Source: Acanthamoeba sp. SK_2022b
Lineage: Eukaryota; Discosea; Longamoebia; Acanthamoebidae
Direction of reading: 5' to 3'
Length of the DNA: 12,939 bases
NCBI GenBank assembly: GCA_027943245.1
Contig: JANDJZ010001276.1
Location: 1 to 12,939 of the forward strand
Part shown: positions 1-8,082 of the stretch, one piece after another
How the letters are laid out: each line of letters begins with the position of its first letter
How positions within the stretch are numbered: the stretch's first letter is position 1
Made by a program: the position numbers and the translations under genes
Notes under the pieces: generated by a model
What the model saw: the letters and a program-made list of their open reading frames with translations, nothing else
What the model was told of the DNA's origin: nothing
The model's database searches: none

Positions 1-47
1 ACTGCTTAGCCCACTTCGTCGCAACAAGGACACCCCTCGGACAGTGA

Positions 48-331
48 TTACACTGGCCACCGCCAACGCTCCAGCTGTTGCCAACAGACACGGCGGCCTA
101 CGCACCGGCCCACCTGGACCCGGGCTATGCAAGTGGGAAGCACTTCTTCAACTGGCGCTACCCCCCGTGAATGCCAACGCTCGCAAGAGCACCAAGCCCA
201 GTGCCGAGCGGGCCTCGCCGAGGGAGTTTGGTGACGCCGCCACGCCGCAACTGCGGCACGAGAGGAACCGAGCCCAAATCCAGGCCGTTGACAGCTACTT
301 CCGCCAGTCGTCAGGCGCTATGTTCGCCTGA
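48..331 (+). CDS. 3' end of an unidentified protein gene (partial, frame broken)
   Basis: Two overlapping frames look like one C-terminus. The first (open from 48, after a TGA at 45-47) reads YAPAHLDPGYASGKHFFNWR and then YPP before a TGA at 168-170. The second, open from before 44, carries on with RASPREFGDAATPQLRH, then QIQAVDSYFRQSSGAMFA, and stops at 329-331. The switch falls exactly at six C (161-166). Either one C is missing from the assembly or the DNA, or a very short intron (GT at 167-168, AG at 200-201, 35 nt) joins them; both restore the frame. An upstream 3' splice site is plausible at 73-74 or 86-87, so the 5' part of the gene lies mostly outside the window. I recognise no domain. 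It converges on the minus-strand gene ending at 735. Confidence 0.4.
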
Positions 332-734
332 TCTTGAGTGCTATGTACATGATACGAGTTTGATAGCAAACAATGTATCGACCTCGCAGGTCACACATCT
401 CACGACGTACTACTTGATTGTTCCTTGCTCCCTGATGCTGACGGCACAGAGCTGGCTCTGGCTTTCGCCGCGTCACGTATCTTCTCGCTTCATATACAGG
501 CTCCACTCGTGACCGAACTGCGCTTCGGTTTGTCTGCGCAGCTGAGGGCATCGGTCCGGTGCTCCACTCCCGGCCGCAAGAAAGGCCCATTGATTCCATG
601 AGAGAAAGGCGGGACGAGAGCGGCAAGGGCTCGCGGCAAGGTGGACAAAAGAGAAGCAAAGAGCGAAAGCGAAGGAACGCCAAAGACAAGACGACGCAAA
701 CAACGTTGTGCCGGTGGTGTAAGGGAGCAAATGG
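332..734. other. Convergent intergenic region, no supported gene
   Basis: This 403-bp stretch lies between the 3' end of a plus-strand gene and the 3' end of a minus-strand gene. The first half is mixed in composition. The second half (about 600-710) is strongly purine-rich on the plus strand. A plus-strand reading at 622-642 gives GKGSRQG followed by a Lys/Arg-rich run, resembling a segment of the gene at the right edge of the window (see findings). Open frames on either strand have poor codon bias and no ATG in a convincing context. No clear AATAAA signal is seen for either flanking gene. Confidence 0.4.
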
Positions 735-1435
735 TTACAACTTGGCTTCCTGGGCAGCGTTCTTAGTGCCCCGAGTCACAAAGTTCTCAAAGGCACGCTT
801 TCCATTTTCCGCATCGGTGTGCACGAAGCCCACCTGAAGAGTGCAGCAGTCGCTGAACTTCCAGAGCGGCTGGTCGAGGTCGCTCTCGGAGAAGGCGAAC
901 CCGTGGTCGTCGGTCATCTTCGACTGTCGCAGCTCCCGTCCGAAGCGAGCGCGGACTTCGCGGAGCGGGGTGGCCTTGTCTAGCAGTACCCGACGATAAT
1001 CGTTGGAGGCGTACCCGTGGCTGGTCATGAAGACGTGGACACCGTGTTCGCACTCTACTTCTTCCTTGGCCTTCCCTACTCGTGAAGGCTTTAGCTCTGG
1101 AAAGCTGGGAAGAGGGTTAATCTTAAAAGTCTTATCCACTAGACGGTTCATCTTCGTCGCTGTATGACGCTTGAATTGCCGGTCCCCCCTTGGTGGCTGT
1201 TCTGTTGAGTGCAATTTGATTGGTTGCAAAGAAAGAACAGGGCTTTCACGTGCCGTAGGAGGCCTGTGGCCACAAACAGTGACACAAGTTTGGCGTCTGC
1301 GCTCACCACTCGCAGAGAGTAAAAGCCAATCATTGCTGGCTGCAGGCCACTCACCCAGCGCGCTAATGCCGCCTCTTGACAAGTAGCGCCTGTGAGGCGC
1401 AGAGCCGCAAGAGATGAACGCAGCATCAGCAACAT
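735..1435 (-). CDS. Hypothetical protein with a probable mitochondrial presequence (two exons)
   Basis: Proposed join: exon 1 1435-1355, exon 2 1196-735, 180 aa. The well-supported part is the C-terminal frame starting at MNRLVDKTFKINPLPSFPEL (ATG 1151-1149), 138 aa to the TAA at 737-735. Upstream, an ATG at 1435 opens 27 codons beginning MLLMLRSSLAALRL and ending ALARW directly before a consensus GTGAGT donor (1354). A CAG at 1199-1197 after a pyrimidine tract gives an in-frame phase-0 acceptor, adding PPRGDRQFKRHTATK. The joined N-terminus is basic, hydroxylated and free of acidic residues for about 20 positions, typical of matrix-targeting presequences. The body (for example HGVHVFMTSHGYASNDYRR and DQPLWKFSDCCTLQVGF) matches no family I recognise. 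If exon 1 is wrong, the gene starts at 1151. It follows UAP1 on the same strand with about 105 bp between them. Confidence 0.5.
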
Positions 1436-1540
1436 CGTCAAGAAGTAGTGCGAAGCTGGTGCGCTCACAGTGAGGCGTTGATTATTTCGCTGCTTGCTAT
1501 AGGTATGTACATCGAGTAGCTCTCCTACTCCAAGGGTCTA

Positions 1541-3696
1541 TCAGTTAAAGTGAGGCGCGGCCGGTCCTGAGTCGCGCCCGACCGCATCCATAAAAAAAGG
1601 GAGGCCGTAGGTCTGGCCCTTGACGCCCTCGAGGCCCTCGCCGGCGTAGGACACGAGCGGCGAGATCTCTACCTCGTCCAGCCCAGGCTCCCCGGCTCCG
1701 TTGACAGCCCGCGCGAGGAAGCGGCCGCCGGCGCGGGTGATGTACTGCTTGTGGAGGTTGTAGAGGTCGCGCCGACAGGTCTCGGGGCAGTCCTTGCCCG
1801 CGCCCGACGCGTTCTTGAGCGGCGAGAACTCCTCCTCGCGCACGATCTCGAACGCCACCAACTTGTTGGCGTGCTGCAGGGGTTCAACATGCGATGAGTG
1901 AGTTTGTACACGAATGACTGTCAATGCGTTGTGTGTATTGTGCGTGCGTGCGTGTGTGTGTGCGTGAGAGAGAGAGAGAGAGATGAGAGTGGCGACGAAC
2001 CTCGAACACGTCGAATATGAACTGTTCGAGCTTGTAGCCGTTATTGACGGTGGCGATCACTGGGTTGCCCTCCTCGTCCGCATAGTGGATCTTCTTGAAG
2101 GCCAAGTGATAACTAGACGATTCAAGAGAGAGAAAGCCGATTAACCGATCAATCATCACGCGGCCCTCTTGGCGCATCGCTCGCTTCTCGAGGACAGGAG
2201 GGAGGGGGGAGGCACGTACGGCAGGGAGTTGGAGTATTCTCGAGCCGCCTTCTCGAGGAAGTCGATGCGATAGGTGTTCATGCACAGGTGGCCGGCGTTG
2301 AACATGAGCTCGCCTGTCTTCTCGTCCCTCTTGGCGGCCAGCTCCTTGTCGATTTCACTGTACTCGATGACGCCGTACTTGCCGTCCCGCAGGGCGAGAA
2401 CGCCGACAGCTTCGTTGGGCGCCGACTGTGCAGGACGAGTAGAGGTGAGCGCAGCGGCGAAGGCGAGACAAGCGACAATCGGTTCGTCGAGTTTAGCGGG
2501 AGAGGACGCAGTCCTACCTTGGGGGCAACCTTGCAGCCTACGTCGGCGGCAGCCTCGTAGAGGAAGCCCAAGAACACGGGGTCCACCATCTTGATGAGGA
2601 TGTTGTCCACACAATACTGAAACATGTACTCCACTCCGTTCTGCCTCATGTCCTGCAGGATTCCCCACTTGTCGAGCGCTATTGCAGCATGTCAGACAAC
2701 AGTCGATGTTTTTTCTATAAAAAGAGCCAAGACGCATGCGGCGAGGTGAAAGGAGAGGGAGAGAGAGGTTACCGTGGTAGAGCCCTCCGTTGCCGTCGGG
2801 CGCCATGGCGACACGCCCAGCAGACTCGAGCATGATGTGGCCCTCTTTGGTGAGGCATGGCAGCAAGCCCTGCTGGAAGAAGATGACGTCCTCCGAGTTG
2901 AGGCCGAAGTAGTTGTGCTCCTTGAAGAAGTTTTGCGTCTTGTCGTCGGTGTCGATGCTGGTCATCACATACCACCGTATCGGTTTGCCTGCGCGTGTAC
3001 ACAACTTCATATTAATTTTTTAATTTTTCATTATTCTCTCATAAAAGAATAAAAATTAGTAATTTTGTGCTGTTACTGTTTAAGTTTGATTTAAATGAAT
3101 GAAAAATTGCAAAATAGAAAACAACGGTAACGTACAAGGCTTGCCCAACCGGGAAGTAATGAGCTGTTGCAATTTGATCAAGCGCTCCGCCTGAATTTGG
3201 AAGAGGGACCTGTGCGAGAGGAGGCCGATGTCCACGGTTCCCTTGGGGTCGGTACAGCCCAACCGCGTGCCCTGACCACCCGCTACAACCAGCGCAGCCA
3301 CCTTGCCCTCGGCAATCTTTTGGAACCCGAGCTCCTCCCACCGTGCCCTTTCCTCGGCCTTGGCCTCTGAGATCTTTACGGACGCCTGGACAGGCTCAAT
3401 CCTCACCGAGTTCTGACCCTCTGTGCCTAGAGGGTAGCGGAGAAGCGTCAGCTTTGGATTGTGAAGGATTCTACACAGAGAATTCGAGGGAGAGACCCAA
3501 AAGGGACTGGTTACGTACTTGGCTGAGTAGCGGCGGCGTACTTCTTGGCGAGACCCTCGACATCGATGCTCTGCAGCTGTTCATAAAAGGAGACTTTCTC
3601 CTCTTCGTTCAGCTTCTCCTCGAAGCGAAAGACCTGTCCCTGTCCGGCGGATGTGTACAAATCCTTCAATTTCTTGTAATCTAGCGATGAAGCCAT
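1541..3696 (-). CDS. UAP1: UDP-N-acetylglucosamine pyrophosphorylase, complete, seven exons
   Basis: Converts GlcNAc-1-phosphate and UTP to UDP-GlcNAc and PPi in the cytosol, supplying chitin- or cellulose-type walls, GPI anchors and N-glycans. Exons on the minus strand: 3696-3519, 3420-3136, 2988-2773, 2678-2518, 2425-2220, 2112-2001 and 1873-1541. They sum to 1491 nt, giving 496 aa plus stop, close to human UAP1 (about 505-522). All six introns are GT-AG (92-147 nt). Visible motifs in order: nucleotide loop AGGQGTRLG (about 106-114) with DPKG just after; WYVMTS (about 160-165); FFQQGLLP; MAPDGNGGLYHA (216-227); YCVDNILIK; IEYSEI (about 300-305); FNAGHL (322-327); FIFDVF; FSPLKN (402-407); ISPLVSYAGEGLE (456-468). 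The start MASSLDYKKLKDLY at 3696 is the first ATG giving the usual N-terminal helical region. The frame is intact through every junction. The short C-terminus after AGEGLE diverges from animal enzymes. Confidence 0.96.
1929..1986. repeat. GT/GCGT and GA simple repeats in UAP1 intron 6
   Basis: On the plus strand a run of TGTG and TGCG units passes into an uninterrupted GA run (about 1965-1982). It lies inside the last UAP1 intron (2000-1874), just downstream of the donor in transcript sense, where it reads as CT followed by CA/CG repeats. Confidence 0.85.
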
Positions 3697-4003
3697 CCTC
3701 TCTTGTTTTGCTTCTCCTCCTTCTCTTACGTTATGTGTTGGTCGCTTGGGTATCTTTTCGTCTGTCGTGGGGCTATGCATGCGAAGTGGGGGACGTTACT
3801 CTGGCGTCCTTTCGCTCAGAGAGGCCAGGTGGCAAACCCCTGAACTTGCCCCGCAGAGCGTTGCGTCCACCCCACCAAAGCCAGGCGTATCCGTGACTTT
3901 CCGAAGCCCTTCTACCTATTTCGAAACGATTTCGAAACGTCCCAAACTAAATCGTCTCGAATTTCATAATAATAGTATTGGGTGGTAAATGACGGAGTAG
4001 CAC
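3697..4003. promoter_or_regulatory. Divergent promoter region between UAP1 and the first F-box/LRR gene
   Basis: A 307-bp gap separates the UAP1 ATG (minus strand, 3696) from the F-box gene ATG (4004). It holds no coding frame with good codon use and no obvious TATA box for UAP1. A CT-rich stretch lies just outside the UAP1 start (3697-3725), a purine-rich leader in UAP1 sense. The F-box side becomes AT-rich from about 3910 and contains the paired TTTCGAAACG motif and an ATTGG (3977-3981), the latter as an inverted CCAAT box about 23 bp before the ATG. Confidence 0.6.
3919..3939. promoter_or_regulatory. Paired TTTCGAAACG elements, 11-bp spacing
   Basis: The ten bases TTTCGAAACG occur at 3919-3928 and again, identical, at 3930-3939, with one base between. 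Each has the self-complementary core TTTCGAAA. The 11-bp period puts both on nearly the same helix face, as expected for a dimeric regulator site. They lie about 65-85 bp upstream of the F-box/LRR ATG at 4004. Function is inferred only from position and symmetry. Confidence 0.35.
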
Positions 4004-5489
4004 ATGGTGATGACGGAGGTGGCGGGAGGAGGCGAGGACGTGGCGCAGTGGCTGCCCGCCGAGCTGTGGGCCATGGTGTGCGGCTATCTGGGCACGGGCG
4101 ACCTCACACGCCTCAGCGCCACGTGCTGGTACCTGCGCTCCCACGTCCTTGCCAAAGTGCGCCACCACACCTCCACCCCTCTCGGTACCTTTATCCCTCC
4201 TACCTTGTCCATTCTTATTTATCACAATTTTGTGCTTTTCTTAATAAAAATCGTTGTTACGGCCATATCTGACCGCATTCTGATGACCATGGTTGGCGCC
4301 AAACCAAACTAGCTGGTGGCACACTTGCCGGAAACGCTGGAGAGCCTGTCGGTGAGCCACACCTCCATCACCAATCGTGGTAAGCACCGGCGGGTCGTGT
4401 GGTGGTGGGGCAAAGCCACGTCGGTCATTATTATATTGGTCACACGCCATGCCGAATTGGGGGGCTGGTTGCGGTGGTGGCAGGACTGGCGCGGCTGCCG
4501 CTGAGCCTCATGACGCTCGACATTAGCGCCACGGAGGTGACTGGCGGCGGACTGCGGTGGTTGAGTCGACTGACGTGTCTGCGCGAGCTCAAGATGTCGC
4601 TGATCGGTGGCCTGTCGGCCTCGCACCTCCGGGTGAGCCCTCCTCACCACAATCTCTCCACCACAACGACAACAGCCAACGCTAATAATCAGCGAGGGGA
4701 AAGAACTGAATGGTGCTGTGCTGTTATCATCAGTGGCTCCCAACAAGTGTGGAAGCACTGGACCTCTCCAACTGCTCCGGGCCATTGACCGAGTCGCAAC
4801 TCAGTACGTGCCAGGTTGCACGGCAACATACACCACTGTGGTTACCGCTCAAGGAAACTGCCAAAAGAACACCACCTTGTTCTTGTGTGCATTTGCAGTC
4901 GCAACCTCATTCACAAGGGGCAATCCCACAGGTGCCGTTAAAGATACGGCCCTGCTCCACGTGCCCTGGCCGCCAGCGCTTCGTGAGCTCAATCTCTCCG
5001 GCGCGCTCCTGAGCTTTGCTCAGTTCTACGGTAGAGCTGTCCGCCTACCCCTCTCCGCTTTCTCCCAATGCATTCACTCAACGCTCACGCGCGTGAATGG
5101 CGCGGGCGCAGGCATGCCGTCGACGCTGGAAAGGCTCGACCTCTCCCGCTGCACGCTGATGCCGTACTGTGTGGACCTGGACGAGTGTGTGCCACGCTTG
5201 CAGACCCTTTGTGCCGCCCACACCACCATGGACTACTGGGCGCGCTCTCACTACAACGTCTCGCCACATTTATGGTACGCCTGGCGCGCAAAGTCACGCA
5301 CACAAGCCACACGCTGCTGCTCACCAGCCAACCCGCACGCACGACCCGGCAGGAGCCTTCCGTCGCATCTCAGGTCGTTGTCGTTCGCGTACGCCCGCCA
5401 ACTCAGCGAAGCAAGCGACTGGCATTTGTCGTTCCTGCCCACGTCCATCACCTCGCTTGACCTTTCCTACACTCCCCTGGCTCATGTAC

Positions 5490-5544
<55 letters not shown>

Positions 5545-6183
5545 ACACCACACCCACACACACCGCAAACACTACACAAACAATAACACATACCACATAT
5601 CACCTCTTTTGTTGGCTCGTTGGCCTGGACCGCTCGCTCACCTTCCTCACACTAACAACCAATCAACCAACCAACGGCTATTTTGAACGTGCCCGCACGC
5701 CAGTCGCAACAGGCGTGGGAGCCGTGGGAAAGCAGCGGTTGGTGGTTTAACTCGCTGCCCAAACGGCTGCCCCATCTCCGCTCGCTCGACCTCACCGTGG
5801 CGTTCGGCACCAGTCCGCGATGTCTACAGGTTTCGTGCACGTGCCGCACATGTGCGCGTGGCTAATTGTTAGGGACAACGTCGATGACGCCCTTATGTGG
5901 TTGGTGGGCGTCGATAGGTCATGCTAGTGAACGGCATGAGTTGAGTCAACCTCCGGTCGAGCGACCTGTGGCGCCTCGAGAGGAAGACGACCAATGGCGA
6001 ACCTTCATCAAGCTGTGCGCGAAAGAGCGCACACGAATCACGTGGGGCGAGCTGGATGATAGCGACGACCACAGTGGCCAAGTCAAAGAGGAGGAACAAC
6101 TGTGGATCGACAACGGTGGCGACGACGACGAAGACTACGAAGACGACGATGCGCAAGGCAGTCTTCTCTTCATGGGCTGGTGA
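4004..6183 (+). CDS. F-box/leucine-rich-repeat protein, copy 1 (exon 2 lost, splice sites shifted)
   Basis: Exons matched to copy 2: 4004-4184, 4313-4379, 4484-4632, 4734-4803, 4932-5030, 5112-5274, 5353-5485, 5704-5829 and a last exon ending 6183. The F-box is WLPAELWAMVCGYL followed by DLTRLSATCWYLRSH (residues 16-47). LRR units read, for example, LPETLESLSVSHTSI, LMTLDISATEVTGGG, VEALDLSNCSG, LRELNLSGALL and ITSLDLSYTPLAH. The counterpart of copy-2 exon 2 is absent, so the conserved donor (4185, phase 1) no longer fits exon 3 (phase 0); a donor at 4157 (AAA|GTGCGC) would fit. The usual last acceptor (5917) leads to TGA at 5942, while AG at 5939-5940 opens the conserved acidic tail, in phase. 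With both shifts the product is 400 aa. It may be a ubiquitin-ligase adaptor or a decaying copy. Confidence 0.75.
4293..4302. promoter_or_regulatory. Perfect palindrome TTGGCGCCAA in intron 1 of copy 1
   Basis: A ten-base perfect palindrome, flanked by GGT and ACC, sits about 10 bp before the exon 3 acceptor, inside the AT-rich stretch that takes the place of the lost exon. The sequence matches the E2F/DP consensus as commonly given (TTTSGCGC and its symmetric form). Chance occurrence is possible. Confidence 0.25.
5491..5542. repeat. (AC)26 microsatellite in intron of F-box/LRR copy 1
   Basis: Twenty-six uninterrupted AC units begin a few bases after the donor at 5486, followed by an imperfect ACCCACACC tail to about 5570. 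The equivalent intron of copy 2 carries a shorter (AC)19, so the repeat predates the duplication. Confidence 0.95.
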
Positions 6184-6272
6184 CAGGCTCCCCTTGCCAA
6201 GCAGGAGGGAGTGTGTCCCATAAGTTCAGGTTGACGCTCTGTTTTCTGGGAGCAACCATGAACCAGGAATGT

Positions 6273-6278
6273 AATAAA
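6273..6278 (+). terminator. AATAAA poly(A) signal after F-box/LRR copy 1
   Basis: AATAAA lies 90 bp past the stop codon at 6183, followed by a T-rich stretch (6279-6299), the usual arrangement of a cleavage and polyadenylation site. Only about 100 bp remain before the ATG of copy 2. A weak TATAAC at 6297-6302 may belong to the copy 2 promoter. Confidence 0.5.
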
Positions 6279-6379
6279 CTTTTCTCTGATGTTTTTTATA
6301 ACGCCGGAGGTTAAACAAGAGGCCAAACACAGGAGAGGCACGCTTTGTTTCTTTTTGGTCGGACGGCGAGGAGTAGCAC

Positions 6380-8040
6380 ATGGTGATGACGGAGGTGGCG
6401 GGAGGAGGCGAGGACGTGGCGCAGTGGCTGCCCGCCGAGCTGTGGGCAATGGTGTGCGGCTATCTGGGCACGGGCGACCTCACACGCCTCAGCGCCACGT
6501 GCTGGTACCTGCGCTCCCACGCCCTTGCCAAAGTGTGCCACCACACCTCCACCCCTCTCGGTACCTTTATCCCTCCTACCTTGTCCTTCCACCCATGTTT
6601 TTCCCGAATGAAACCTAAACTCCATTACTCGCGCAATTTGGTGTTGGGGGGGGGGGGTGCAGGACTGGTCACACGGCATAGAAGCATGAGACAGGTGCTC
6701 AAGTTCACATCGACGTGGCTCTCGCTCGTGTCGCTCGATCTCTCCGCCTGGGACACCTTCACCGACTCGGTACCTCTCAGCGCCGTTGTCGCGTGGTGAT
6801 GCCCTCTTCTCATGACCAAGCCACACATACCAGCTGGTGGTCCACTTGCCGGAAACGCTGGAGAGCCTGTCGGTGAGCCACACCTCCATCACCAATCGCG
6901 GTACGTGCGATAGTGTTCTCGCCCCAAGTCTAGAATGGGTGGTGGCGCGAAGACACGTTGGTCAAACGCCGCGCCGTATTGGGGGGCTGATTGCGGTGGT
7001 GGCAGGACTGGCGCGGCTGCCCCTGGGCCTCACGACGCTCGACGTCAGCGTCACGGAGGTGACTGGTGGCGGACTGCGGTGGTTGAGTCGACTGACGTGT
7101 CTGCGCGAGCTCAAGATGTCGTCTATCAGTGGCCTGTCGGCCTCGCACCTCCGGGTGAGCCCTCCTCCCTCCCACATCTCCTCTTCCACAAGACAACAGC
7201 CAACGCAGTCATCAGTGAAATGGGTGAAGAACTGAATGAGCACTGTCCTTTTGGTTGTTGTTATTGTCGTCGTCGTCGTTGTTGTTAGTGGCTCCCATCA
7301 AGTGTGGAAGTTCTGGACCTCTCCAACTGCTCCGGACCATTGACCGAGTCCCAACTCGGTATGCTCGTGCATTCTCCCCATTGCGAGTACCGGTGACCGT
7401 GCGCGGTATGGTCTCACCCCACCGCGTTGGACTGCGACGTCTATCTCGATCTTGGCGGACGCGTAACAGGTGCAGCGAGCGATGGGAGCCTGCAGAGAGT
7501 TCTCTGGCCGCCAGCGCTGCGTGAGCTCAGTCTCAACGGCGCGCTCCTGAGCAGTGGCCACTTCTACGGTGCAGCTGTCCCTCCTCTCTCTGTCTTGCGC
7601 TCTCCTCTGCTAGCGATCCAGCATTCCCAGGATTCACAAACGATTCGGCGTGCGGGTGCAGGCATGCCAGCGACGCTGGAAAAGCTCGATATCTCCAACT
7701 GCACGTTGATGCGGTGTTGTGTGGACATGGACGTGTGCCTCCCACGACTGCACACGCTCTGCGCGGCACAAGTCGAACTGCCCTGGGTCTCGCCGCAAGG
7801 CCTTTGGTGAGTCGTTTACGCTGTTGATCCCAGCGCCTGCGCTTCTAGCTTGACATTACTTACACGACACACGCACACGGCATATGCACCCTTGCGACTC
7901 GGCAGGAGCCTTCCGTCGAATCTCAGATCGTTGTCATTCGCGCGTACCTTTTACCTCAGTGAGCCAAACGACTGGCGACTGTTGTTCCTGCCCACGTCAA
8001 TCACCTCGCTCGACCTCTCTCAGACTCGCCTGGCTCACGT

Positions 8041-8082
<42 letters not shown>

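Noticed and set aside
318..689. Minus-strand frame of 123 aa in the convergent gap
   Set aside because: Cys/Arg/Ser-rich composition with no domain, third-position bias unlike the neighbouring genes, and it overlaps the end of the left-edge plus-strand gene.
5321..5596. Val/Cys-repeat membrane-like protein on the minus strand
   Set aside because: It is only the translation of the GT complement of the (AC)26 microsatellite.
6311..6895. Long minus-strand open frame (194 aa) across exons 1-3 of F-box/LRR copy 2
   Set aside because: It is antisense to a well-supported gene, and a matching antisense frame appears over exon 1 of copy 1 simply because the sequence is duplicated and GC-rich. It has no domain and poor codon bias.
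6901..7005. Intron after exon 3 of copy 2 as coding sequence, because it is stop-free and its 3' half (GGLIAVVAG) is conserved in copy 1
   Set aside because: The corresponding copy 1 interval is 104 nt, out of frame from exon 3, and other introns of the pair are also conserved, so recent duplication explains the similarity. Donor and acceptor are good in both copies.
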